From Hymenoscyphus infarciens (Eukaryota; Ascomycota; Leotiomycetes; Helotiales; Helotiaceae), in the NCBI GenBank assembly GCA_001414345.1, contig LLCB01000266.1, positions 1-64,000 of the forward strand: 64,000 nucleotides of DNA, written 5' to 3'. Of the stretch, positions 36,687 to 46,703 are shown one piece after another. The notes under the pieces are model-generated. The model had not been told where the DNA came from and did not search any database. It saw only the letters and a program-made list of their open reading frames with translations. Positions within the stretch are counted from its first letter, which is position 1. Each line of letters opens with the position of its first letter. The position numbers and the translations under genes are program-made.

Positions 36687-38378
36687 ATGGCGATTTTTAA
36701 GAAACACACGCTGAAAACCAGCGACAAGGCGAGGACGAAAGCTGCGGAACTTACTTTACGAGAATCAATTTATCCGCTGGTACTCGTTACCATACTATTC
36801 TTCCTCTGGGTGCGTGTCTCGAGCGGGAAATCTGGAATTGAAGTTGGCAACGGCTAATTATGGAGATAGGGGTTCTCATACGGACTGCTCGATACGTTGA
36901 ATAAGCATTTTCAAAACACGTTGGGCATCAGTAAAGCGAGATCTTCCGGGCTTCAAGCTGCTTATTTTGGGTACGTTTCTCTCACCTAGAAGTTTGGGAC
37001 AGAAGTCTGGGAAACAAAGCTGATTCTCGATAGTGCCTATCCTCTCGCTTCACTTGGACATGCGAATTGGATTCTTCGACATTATGGCTACAAGGCTGTT
37101 TTTATATGGGGATTGTGCCTCTATGGAATTGGTGCATTGATTGCTTGGCCTTGCATTCTTAAACGCTCGTTTGGGGGTTTCTGTGGTGCTATATTTATTA
37201 TTGGGAATGGTCTTGGTTCTTTGGAAACTGCTGCCAATCCTTACATTACAGGTCAGTATTTTGTTGGGTGTTTAAATAATTGCTAATTATGTCCCAGTGT
37301 GTGGACCTCCTCGATACGCTGAGATGCGAATCAATCTCTCCCAGGCTTTCAACGGAATCGGAACTGTTGTTGCTCCTGTTTTGGGGTCTTATGTTTTCTT
37401 TCTTAAGACTGCCGATGATCCGCAAGCGTTGAAGAATGTTCAATGGGTCTATCTTGCTATTGGTTGTTTCACATTTGCACTCGCTGTTGTGTTCTACTTG
37501 TGGGTGTTTTCAACTCAAGGAATCTTGCTTCCGGTTATTGAACTGACATACTTAGCTCGCCTATTCCTGAAATTACTGATGCAGACATGGCGTTTCAAGC
37601 GGAAGAAACTCATGCGAGTACTGATATCAAGCCGTTTCGCAAACAATACCGACTTTTCCATGCAGCTTTTGCTCAGTTTTGCTACACAGGGGCTCAGTAG
37701 GTTCCTTCTAAAACAATCCAGTTACTTTTAACTAGTTCCAACCTAACATAAACCACCAGAATTGCAATAGCAAGTTACTTCATAAACTACGTAACCGAAA
37801 CTCGTCCCAACACCAATTCCTCCTTAGGAGCAAAATTCCTCGCCGGAGCCCAAGGAGCCTTCGCAGCCGGTCGCTTCGCCGGGGTCCTCCTAATGAAATT
37901 TGTCCGACCCCGTTGGGTGTTCCTAGTCTATCTAACATTGTGTATCGTCTTCATAGCACCTAGCATAACTCAACGCGGAAACACAGGAATGGCAATGCTC
38001 TACCTAACACTATTCTTCGAATCCATCTGTTTCCCCACCATCGTTGCGCTCGGCATGCGAGGCTTAGGAAAATACACAAAGAGGGGAAGTGGTTGGTTGG
38101 TTGCTGGTGTTGCGGGTGGTGCTTGTGTTCCTTCGTTACTTGGTGCTGCAGCAGATTTGAACAGTACTGCCACTGCTATGGTTGTTCCGTTGATGTTTTT
38201 CGTTGCGGCGTGGAGTTATGCGTTGTGCGTTAATTTTGTGCCGGCTTACAGGGATGTTGCTGATAGATTTGCTACGGCAGAAATTGGGATTGTGAATACA
38301 GATTTGGTGCTGGATGAGGAGAAGGGGAATAGGGTGGATGGAGTATTTGAGAAGGGACAGGTACAGCAGAAGGAGTGA
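36687..38378 (+). CDS. FHS/FucP-type MFS sugar permease
   Basis: Six exons (36687-36809, 36870-36970, 37034-37251, 37298-37499, 37556-37696, 37760-38378) give 467 aa with frame closed. Signature stretches are LFFLWGFSYGLLDTLNKHFQ, LGISKARSSGLQAAYFGAYP, GNGLGSLETAANPYIT, CGPPRYAEMRINLSQAFNGI, and GTVVAPVLGSYVFF; all are typical of the fucose:H+ symporter (FHS) family. The family moves L-fucose, glucose or galactose in other organisms; the substrate here is not assigned. A central cytoplasmic loop (PEITDADMAFQAEE) and acidic C-tail are present. It converges on the DUF3425 gene. Confidence 0.92.
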
Positions 38379-38998
38379 GAATGCAGGCAAATCAATTGCT
38401 TAGGCTTGTTAGTTGTGGAAAAGACGGGGGTTATATGGTCAATCTAGCAAGTACAACGCAAGATGATTGATTATCGCGTAGACTTGGGAATACAGATTTT
38501 TGCAACTCCCAATAGCCATTTAAAAGTAAGAAGAAATAATAAGTAAGTGATATGTACGTTATAAAGTAGGCCTCGACGGGAGTAACTATCCTAGGCATTC
38601 GATGGTTCTCCCATATATCTTGGTGGACTATGTAAACTTAGCACCCATATTGACGTTTGCTGAGTGGCGAAATTCATCTTGGTTTGTAAGCTTCAGTCCA
38701 AGGTCTTATTCAAAACAGTGGACACGCTAAGGAGCATCCGTAAACTAGATTCTTCACTCCGAATCTGCTTCCTATGATGTAGAATCCGTAAATGCCCTCA
38801 ATTACTACTTTCTTAAAATTCGTTTCTCGAAAGAACAACTAGTAACTTTATAGAACATGGCTTTCATTCCAACGGAATTTTGAAGTAAACAATTTACAAA
38901 GAAAGAATCCACCTGGTTTTTGGAACTAATTATGCGCTGTTCAGCTCATTTAGAGAAATTAATAGAGCTATTAAGGTATTTGACCTGACAAGCAACAA
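38379..38998. other. intergenic between convergent genes
   Basis: AT-rich 3' flanks; no gene or clear repeat seen. Confidence 0.5.
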
Positions 38999-40174
38999 TC
39001 ACCAATTTAATTCTTCTGATATCCTTGGAAACGGATATTTCAACGGCCTAAGATCTCTCTTTGCCCTCCAAAAGTTACTTGAAACAAATAAATCTATACA
39101 ACCCTCAAGAACCCATGACCATTTATTCACAAACCCTTCGGTGACTTCCCAACCCTGCAGATCCCAAGACTCCCCCCAAACAATCAAACCCTGTTTTCCA
39201 GACGCGAGGTCTTCAACGAAGTCCAAGTCATCGGCGTTTTGAGTCCCTGTGGAGTTGGAGGGATTATCCGTATACGAGAATTCAAATCCCGAGAGATTCC
39301 AGAAATAAAATTCTCCCCAAAGATCGTTGCAAAATTCCAAGTGGCTGAACTCATGTTGATGACGAATCAAATTGTCCCTTAACTGGGGATACGGGAACAT
39401 GTTGAGCCAAGATGTGTGTGAGATGGTCATTTGGGTAGGCGTTGGTATGAGTGATGGTGGTAAAGGGTCGGTGCCCTTGGGATGTATGAGTGTCAGACCG
39501 TCACAGAGGTCGTGAAAAGACGATTGGGTAATGCTGTAATCCTCCTTTGTCTGAACGGTTGCAGTTCTCAGAATACTTTTGTTTGTGATAAGAGCTCGGT
39601 AAACGTTGTAGTGGATGAGATGAAGTAAGTGATCAGACGAGAACGGGAATAAAATTTGAGGTGCTTCTCCGGGATTTTGGCTATTGATGGTGGACCGTGT
39701 TGGTTGAGAGGACCTCTGAGACAATTCAAATAGACGGGACATCATAACATCCGTGTTTTCGTGCAAAGGTTCGTTGAAGCCCGCAATTATGCTAGATTGG
39801 GAGCCGGTATGAGATTCTCTGTAATCTGCATATTCTCCTTCAACACGTTGACGGATCGCAAGAGTTCCTGCGGTACTCGTAGCTTCAGAGGTTTTCGATT
39901 TATCCGTCGTTGGAAGACTTTCGGCCGTTTTTGCCTTGGCCGCTGATTTATTCTCAACGACTGGCGGAGAAACTTCCGTAATTCGAAATCGTTCGACTCG
40001 AAACAGTCTTTGTTTGCCAGATGCCGGCTCTTTCGGTCCAATTCTTCTCCGATAGGCTCGTTGGTTTAGTCGGTTCTGTCTCTTCTTTCTTTCCTCCTTT
40101 TCTTCGACCGCGGACCAGTCGTCATCTTTCCTCCAGGCTTCTTGTGTTGAGACGCGGATTTTAGATTGGCTCAT
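38999..40174 (-). CDS. DUF3425 bZIP-like transcription factor
   Basis: A single exon of 391 aa. The N-terminal basic region EEKEERKKRQNRLNQRAYRR resembles the DNA-contacting part of fungal bZIPs (N-R-x-x-Q-R-A-Y-R-R-R), but no regular leucine heptads follow. The C-terminal half is the DUF3425 domain: FPFSSDHLLHLIHYNVYRAL, PPSLIPTPTQMTISHTSWLNM, FPYPQLRDNLIRHQ, and the closing LIVWGESWDLQGWEVTEGF W. Such proteins are nuclear regulators often sited beside the genes they control. Divergence from the SDR at 40712 suggests it could be local regulator of that gene; this is inference. Confidence 0.9.
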   Translation of the reverse strand: MSQSKIRVSTQEAWRKDDDWSAVEEKEERKKRQNRLNQRAYRRRIGPKEPASGKQRLFRVERFRITEVSPPVVENKSAAKAKTAESLPTTDKSKTSEATSTAGTLAIRQRVEGEYADYRESHTGSQSSIIAGFNEPLHENTDVMMSRLFELSQRSSQPTRSTINSQNPGEAPQILFPFSSDHLLHLIHYNVYRALITNKSILRTATVQTKEDYSITQSSFHDLCDGLTLIHPKGTDPLPPSLIPTPTQMTISHTSWLNMFPYPQLRDNLIRHQHEFSHLEFCNDLWGEFYFWNLSGFEFSYTDNPSNSTGTQNADDLDFVEDLASGKQGLIVWGESWDLQGWEVTEGFVNKWSWVLEGCIDLFVSSNFWRAKRDLRPLKYPFPRISEELNW

Positions 40175-40711
40175 GTTAAATTACTTTGTTCTGGGCGCAT
40201 GCGAAATTATCAAAATGTCCCTTTCGAGAAGAATTGATAAGTCGTGTGAGATGGGTTGAAATCGATGAAGGGTGGAGTTGATGTGTCGTCGCGAGCTGAT
40301 GGCACTGGATTATGAAAATTACTACATTGGGAAAGGATCGTAAACCTGGCTTAGGCGACTTTGATACCGGTTGCTATCTTCGCACCACACTCGTAAGTTT
40401 TGGCGAATGAAAGGATGCAGCGAAGTGTGTTTAGCCGATCTCTCGTGTAGCTATAATTGACCTCAAACCCTTTTCTCCACCGTTGACGGACAAAGTGGAA
40501 CTTACTCGGGACAACCATTATCAGCGAGTTTAGGATTAGTATTAGGCGGGTTGACAAAGCAGAACTACAATAGAGTAAGTTGACATTATAGAAGTCTATA
40601 AAGTCCTTTGTCTTTTTTATAATTCTACCATTTCAAGCAGTTTTCCCTCTCCAAGTTTTCGCAACCTCCCCGGAGTCTTTCCAATTCATTGTATTATCAT
40701 CTCTTTTCCCC
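40175..40711. promoter_or_regulatory. shared upstream region of bZIP and SDR
   Basis: 537 bp between divergent starts. A pyrimidine-rich tract lies just before 40712. No palindromic bZIP site (TGACGTCA or TTACGTAA) was noticed. Confidence 0.45.
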
Positions 40712-41743
40712 ATGATGTTCACCCCAGCTTCATTGCCATCTCTCAAGGGGACGGTGTTCATCGTCACCGGTGGCAACACAGGAATTGGTTATAGCACAGT
40801 TTTAAGTCTCGCATTAAAAGGAGCAAAAGTTTATCTCGGAGCCCGTTCTCTTTCGAAAGCCGAGTCTGCAATAGCCGAAATCAAAGAAACCTTCAGCAAT
40901 GCTGATGTTCGACCCCTCATCATGGACAACAATGACCTATCCACAGTCGTTGCAGCAGCCAAGTCTTTCACCACCCAAGAAAAGACTCTCAACGGTCTAA
41001 TACTCAACGCTGGTATAATGGCATGCCCATATTCAGTAACGTCCGATGGCTTCGAAAGCCAAATGCAAGTTAATTACATCGCGCATTGGATCCTTGCTCA
41101 CCACCTCATTCCGACCTTGCTCACTACCTCTCTCGAACATGGTCCCGGTTCAGCGAGAGTTATTGCTGTTTCTAGCGAAGGACATCAAAAATTTTCATTT
41201 GGAATCACCAAAATCCTTTACGGCGAGAAAGAAATCGAGAAGTTTGGAGATTTTGGTCGTTACGGTCTCAGTAAACTTGCAAATGTTATGCACGGTACTT
41301 CACTCCACTCGCAATATGGACCGGGAAGTGTAAGTGCAAAGCAGGGAAAAGGAGAAATTTGGACAGCCAGTCTACACCCGGGTAAGTGATTGACCACATT
41401 CATACCCGTTCCTCTTGGCTCCTTACTCGAAAAAGTATTCTAATAGGTTACAGGGTTCATCAATACTCAACTCAATGAGATGAATCGTGATCGAGCACCA
41501 TGGTATTTAGCCTGGCTTCACTCTGTACTAGTATTTCTTGGTATCATACGACCGGTAGACGAGGGCTGTATAAGTAGTGTGTATACTGGTGCTAGTGATC
41601 AGTTCACAGCAGAGATGAGTGGGAAATATTTCAATGAGAAGGCTAAGATGAAGGAGCCAAACCCTGCTTCGAAGGATCAAGCAGGCTTGGAAAGATTGGA
41701 GCAGTGGACGAAGGAGGTTGTTGGAAAGGGCGGGTGGTTGTGA
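40712..41743 (+). CDS. short-chain dehydrogenase/reductase
   Basis: Two exons (40712-41381, 41454-41743) give 319 aa with frame closed. The dinucleotide-binding TGGNTGIG, the LNAGIM motif, the catalytic Ser in VIAVSSEGH and YGLSK (Tyr and Lys) are all present. The ALKGAKVYLGARS segment, with Arg after the second strand, suggests an NADP(H) preference. Overall it resembles WW-domain-oxidoreductase/retinol-dehydrogenase-like fungal SDRs, with a hydrophobic C-terminal segment WYLAWLHSVLVFLGI. Substrate unknown. It is divergent from the bZIP gene and converges on a broken SDR. Confidence 0.93.
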
Positions 41744-42059
41744 TATCTCAGGCTTGTATTTACTGTACTTATGCGCGAATAAAGGAGAAGTACGATGAAA
41801 ATCTAGATTGCCAGGGGTTTGCACGTACACACCACTGAGGGCGATAACAGCAAACGTGTCTATTTTATACATTATCGGCACCTGAGAAATATAAAAGTAT
41901 CAAGATGAACTTATCGCACACTTCAGATTATAGGTCATCGATACGTATAGAAACAATGCAATCAACGAGCTATAAAGAAAATACGGGTGCAAGACATAGG
42001 GGAGCGGATCAAGCTTCCCTTAGTAAAAATACGATGTGAAATGGAAAACAAAGACAGAA

Positions 42060-43005
42060 AAATGCTGTCTCGGAAGTCGAGAAGCCTCGGGATATCCCAC
42101 AAAGGCTCGCGCATAGCGTCGCAGAAACATGCAGCTTCGACACCTCAACTCTGCCCCAAGGAATAACATGCTGTCCGGTGTTCACCTCGTCAGAGAATCC
42201 CGCATAAAATCCAGTAAAAGCACCCATCTTCGAAGGAAACAATAGCCGATTAACCATCAGCATCTGCCACCACGGTTGCCTATCATAATCATCCGTCTTC
42301 AAATTCCCGGATTCTGCACCACACTCACAATCCCATCTTCCTCCCAACGCCTCGCCGTCTCAACACCCAAGAATCAAACTCCCGCCTTGGAAGTCCCGTA
42401 ATTGACACCATTATCCATCCCTCCCTGGCCGTCCAAGAACACCAAATCGATTCCCCCTTTTACGGACGCCCCCTCTGCCATATAAGAGGTGGACCAAATG
42501 ACACGTACACTTCCCGCCTCTGAAGACCTCGCCGTAACCTGAAGTAATGGTTTCAATAACTTTGTAGAAAGAAGTGGTCCGATACAATTAACACCAACAT
42601 GAAATTCAAATCCGTGTTTTGTCCTAAAGCCAGCAGGCATTCCCCCAACCCCAGCATTATTAAACAGAATATCTAATCTCTCTTCCTTTTAACGAATTCC
42701 TCCCCGGCTTTCTTGACTGTTGGTAGGTCCTCCAGAACCAAAATGAGGTATTTGAGTTTGCTGGCATCTTGAGAGGGATTGGAAGCTAGGATGGATTTCA
42801 TTGCTTCTTCGGCGAGAGTGGTTAATCGACTAGTTAAGTATATTATTGCGCTGGTTTGAAAAAGGAGTGTTGCTAACGACAGGCCAACTCCTTTGTTTCC
42901 TCCTGTTGCAAGGAATACTTCTCTGTATTAGGGTGTGAGAGATGCTTCAGTGAAGGTAGGAGCTGGGGGGAAGAACTGAGTATACATGCTTTTTAGGGAT
43001 ACCAT
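42060..43005 (-). pseudogene. broken short-chain dehydrogenase
   Basis: The order of SDR motifs is kept but the frame is not. Reading from ATG at 43005 gives MVSLKSMYTQFFPPAPTF, then a TAA at 42928-42930. Beyond it come TGGNKGVG (cofactor motif), YLILVLEDLPTVKKAGEEF, a frameshift near 42675-42690, NNAGVGG, STSYMAEG, YGTSK (catalytic Tyr-Lys), a TGA at 42374-42376, another shift near 42300-42311, and a readable C-terminal part ending about PWGRVEVSK. At least two stops and two frameshifts mean no full enzyme. The parts between breaks show normal codon pattern, so the loss seems fairly recent. It differs in family type from the intact SDR at 40712, so it is not a simple tandem copy. Confidence 0.88.
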
Positions 43006-43300
43006 GTTAATAGATGGATTTCTTCCTTTCAAGAAGTTTTAGGATTGTTTCACTTGGAAGGTTAATATTACTTCGTAAATCGGATTTTACTTTCAAAGAT
43101 AGAGGTTGTTCTTAAGCATGACAGCAAGTTTCTAAAGCCGAATAATATCGACTGAGATATGAGGGTGAGATTACTAGTAAGATTGCCAACACCGGAACTT
43201 ACGGAGCGCAATAAATTATAGCCAAGTAGTCGAACACAGCTAGAGCCTATGAGAATTCCACAACCGGAAAAAAGAAACTCGAGGCTTATCCGTTACGGGC

Positions 43301-44380
43301 TTGTCTTTAAAGAGACCACACGTTCCGCTCCCAAGTTCTAGAAAAACTCTTCCCATATCATCGAAACATTTCAACGTTATCATCGTGTCATTGCCGAATT
43401 CTACAGAACCGCAAGAACTCGTGGGCAAATTTAACCTTGATGGACTAAATGCGACCTACATTCTTCCCCACTGGTTTCTCCCATTGCACACCGCATTCAA
43501 ATCTGATTCTAAAATTCGCTCTATAAAATCTTTTCGCAGCCGTTGTAGCACTTCTTTCAGCAAACTCGCTTCTTTTCGTGCCATGGCAGGCAATCAAAAG
43601 TTTCATCAAACGTACAGTTATAAGAAAAGAAGATAAAACCCCTTGCTCCCGAAGATCACACAACAAATTCCATCTTCCTATCCACGGTTGAAGGTGTAGT
43701 CATTGTACTTCTCGCCCCTCTTATTACTGGCACCGTTATCTGGAAGAAACGACCGGACGTCGATCCGGCTTCTATCTCTTATGTATTTCTGCTGTGGTCC
43801 CTTCGGCTACGCGAAACCAGCATCGTGTCTCTCCTCATTGCCGGAATAGCAGTTTACGTAGACTGAAGATATGACAATCTGAGGTCTGTGGTTTTTCGGA
43901 ATGAGTTTCTTACCACCAGTTGAAGCTCTTGTTGATTGTCTTGGATCTGCAATTCTCCTAGTGCAAGCTTTCCCGCACCCAACGTTCTACGAATCGACTT
44001 GGGGTGACACGGAGTTCCCTAACAACGAAAGAGATAACAGCATCTACAATTCAATGAGGAAATAGGCAACTGGCTTGATGGCATCGACCCTGATATTCTC
44101 CACGCTTCTGATTTTCCGCTTTGACATTTCAGTGCGAAGAAAGGTTGTGGCTTTAACCGGGAACGGCGTAGAGTGACAGTTCTTTGTGACTCTGTCCTTG
44201 TGGTTGTGGGTTCTATGGGTTTTCATGATTTCTACTTATGTTCTCAGTTGGCTTTTGTGGGTGCATTGTCTGAAGAGCTCTACCGAGGAGCAGTACTGTA
44301 TACAAGAGACTAGAATTATCGATGCTACATACAATTGCCCTGCCTGCCTGTTGTTTTGGGTTTGTGGTGGCATGAGGTAA
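43301..44380 (+). pseudogene. decayed membrane-protein-like sequence
   Basis: Several hydrophobic segments occur in changing frames: VVIVLLAPLITGTVIWKKRP (from about 43698), a VSLLIAGIAVYVD end at 43866, GSAILLVQAFPHPTF in another frame (about 43950), STLIFSTLLIFRFD (about 44090) and LSLWLWVLWVFMISTYVLSW (about 44190). In-frame TAG (44063) and TGA (44174) interrupt them; TAG could derive from CAG and TGA from CGA by C-to-T change. A 111-codon frame at 43301-43636 precedes but has no recognisable domain. I do not recognise the family. It may be a multi-exon gene I failed to splice, or a relic. Confidence 0.35.
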
Positions 44381-44389
44381 GCAAGACAG

Positions 44390-45036
44390 TTTGCTCAGTG
44401 ACCCACCCATATGTTTTGCTGGTGGACTTCGGCATAATTGAGGTTCTATTTAGGTTAAGCCTTCAATCCTTTTTGCTCTTAAGAGGTCTCAAGAGTTTCT
44501 ATCATATCAGTGTCTTTTAAATATAAACCTTGAACCAAAGAATTGCGAAAGTCAAGTAGGAAGCTCTAAAATACAGGCCAGACATGAGTCTGGTCTTAAT
44601 GTAGGATCCCTTGTTTGCTCCAGTAGGCACATTATTCAAAATTGAAAGGTTTGTCCGGGCGAATGGGAGACGAGACTCGCTTTTAGTAATCCTAGTCCAG
44701 AGAACGTAAAGGGCGAAATGGGGGTTAACAATATATATATAATTTTGAGCTATAAATTGGCTCCAGTCAAATCAAGTCAGTCCAACAGCTGTTTGCCCAT
44801 ATAGAGATGCTCACATATGAAGCTTAAAGTCTTGTCCTCATAAATTCGACATAAACGGCCTTCCATATGTTCCAACAATTGTACCCAAAAGCCCCCGAAA
44901 CCATCAACTCCGAATGAATGCCACCCACCACATACACACCGATTTAATGGATGGTGCGACTCTAACCCGGGATAGAGTATTATGAAAGAAGAGTGGGTAT
45001 CAAACTCGCAAAAATAACACCCCACCCCAAAATGTT
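44390..45036. other. intergenic
   Basis: 3' flank of the photoreceptor gene; no supportable gene. Confidence 0.45.
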
Positions 45037-45970
45037 TTATCCAAACAGACCTTTCTCTTTATCAACCTGAAAACCCACCACATATCTCCTCCCGGGCCCC
45101 GTATCTCCATCTGATTTCCAAACAATAGGTATCGTCGTCAATATATTTTCGAACCTCGATCCATCCTTCTTGAAATTCACCAACTTCACCTGCGCCTCCT
45201 CCTGTCGTTGAAGCTTTACCCGGAAAGCTTTCAGCGCTCGTTCGTTTTCGGCGAGGATACTTTGTCGTATCGAGGCCCTAATATTGAGGGGCGGAAGTTG
45301 GAGAAAGCGACAGTTTTTGCCGATGATTTCGTGTTGAGGGTACCCAGTCAAACGCTCAAAGTATTCTGAACAGTAAACGATTGGGTAGTCGTGTGTATCG
45401 GCATCGCAGAGGACGAGAGCTACCGAAGTATCGATATTTCCCAGTTTGATTACTGGGTTTGGTCGAGAGCGGACACGCATCTGCAGAAAGAGGATTTCGG
45501 CGGTCAGCTAAGTGATAAATATCTAGGCGGAAGTGAAGTAACACGAAAAAGAAGGGTAAGGCCGATCAGTAGATAATTCAATCCAATGAAAAATGAGAAC
45601 TGGGAAACATGGTTCATTAAACTCACAAGAATAGAAAGTATATCGAAACCACTCGGGGAATAAATGTGCTGGGGAATGAGAGCATCATTTACAGGCTGGC
45701 TTTCGGGGTTCAAGCCAAAACTCGCCCTTTCAGTACCACTGGGGTTATTTCCTCCAGGCAAGGCACTCGAAACTCCATTTTGTTGTTCATAATTGCGTCG
45801 ACGGAACTGAAACAGATTGATTAGTATATTTGGAATTGTTTACTGAAAGACAAAGGGGAGCAGTAAAAATAGGAAGGCGGCTCTGGAAAAATGGGAAGCA
45901 AAAGAAAACACACCTCGTTAAGCCTCTCCAGTTCCTGACGATATTGATCTCTACGATCCTGCTCACTCAT
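45037..45970 (-). CDS. VIVID-like LOV blue-light photoreceptor
   Basis: Three exons (45914-45970, 45627-45806, 45037-45480) give 226 aa with frame closed. A charged N-terminus (MSEQDRRDQYRQELERLNE) leads to IYSPSGFDILSIL, the N-cap/PAS-core junction of Neurospora VVD. The LOV core has DTSVALVLCD, PIVYCSEYFERLTGY, GKNCRFLQ with the flavin-adduct cysteine, the extended loop (PPLNIRASIRQSILAENERA) found in VVD-type LOV domains, VKLVNFKKDGSRFENILT and RYVVGFQ. VVD binds FAD and damps the white-collar complex after light exposure. No output domain is attached, as in VVD. The upstream GATC cluster fits light control. Confidence 0.92.
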
Positions 45971-46449
45971 TTTCGCAGCAAGACAACGCTCTTGAGAACC
46001 CGTTAATGTTTCCTTCTCGTTATGGTAAATGCATATCGGGCGTTTTTTATCGTGGAACCTCCCTCTAGCCCTCTTTGTGGAGTCAAAAAAAGAGGACAGC
46101 TACGGTTCTTAGGCGCCTGGAGATGGCATTTGAGCGATGACCACCAGGCAGCAGACGCTTTGCCATTTGAGTAAAGCATATAGTCTGTTTTTCTTAATCC
46201 GGGACATCTGGCCCCTGGTTGGAGCGTGAGCTGGCGATCCACCTGAAAAGTGTTGACGAACGACATCCGTGGTTGAGTTTTAGTTGGCCCGATCTGGAGA
46301 GGTTTGAAAAGAGCCACGCCCATCGTGAATAAGCGAACACCCCACCAGAGGTCCAAAGTCACCCACCCAGCATTTTTCCCCTCTTAGTGCCCGCCTGATC
46401 CTAGTCGGTATTAGTTTGAGTTTAAGGTACGGGAGTGGAATTGAGTTTG

Positions 46450-46467
46450 GATCACCGATCACCGATC
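46450..46467. promoter_or_regulatory. putative light-response element (three GATC boxes)
   Basis: GATC occurs at 46450, 46457 and 46464, exactly 7 bp apart, in the context GATCACC-GATCACC-GATCAGC. It lies about 480-497 bp upstream of the photoreceptor start. White-collar-type GATA factors bind paired GATN repeats in light-response elements, so this is a plausible site. Binding is inference. Confidence 0.5.
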
Positions 46468-46492
46468 AGCAAGGATGGGATTTAAATGGGGC

Positions 46493-46703
46493 ACCAGGGG
46501 CTGCACGAATTCGTGACGGTATTCTCGAAGTACTTGCACTTCCACAATTGTTCTAACTCCTTTAGAATAATAAACATATTAAAATCTTAATTATCTAAGC
46601 CTTTTAGGATAATGGAATCGATTTATCGAGTCTTAAATAAATGGAAGGAGTAGTAGAGAGTTGGTCAACTATTCGCTAGTCACGAATTCCTGCATCCCCT
46701 GGT
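46493..46703. mobile_element. 211-bp MITE-like element with 25-bp TIRs
   Basis: The left end 46493-46517 and the reverse complement of the right end 46679-46703 match at 23 of 25 positions (both start accagggg and finish gaattcgtgac). The interior is AT-rich and non-coding. Short G-runs flank both ends, so a target-site duplication is not certain. It lies 25 bp from the GATC cluster of the photoreceptor promoter. Confidence 0.8.

Noticed and set aside
46003..46362. 119-codon minus-strand frame upstream of the photoreceptor
   Set aside because: Lies in the promoter/leader of the photoreceptor gene; no domain seen.
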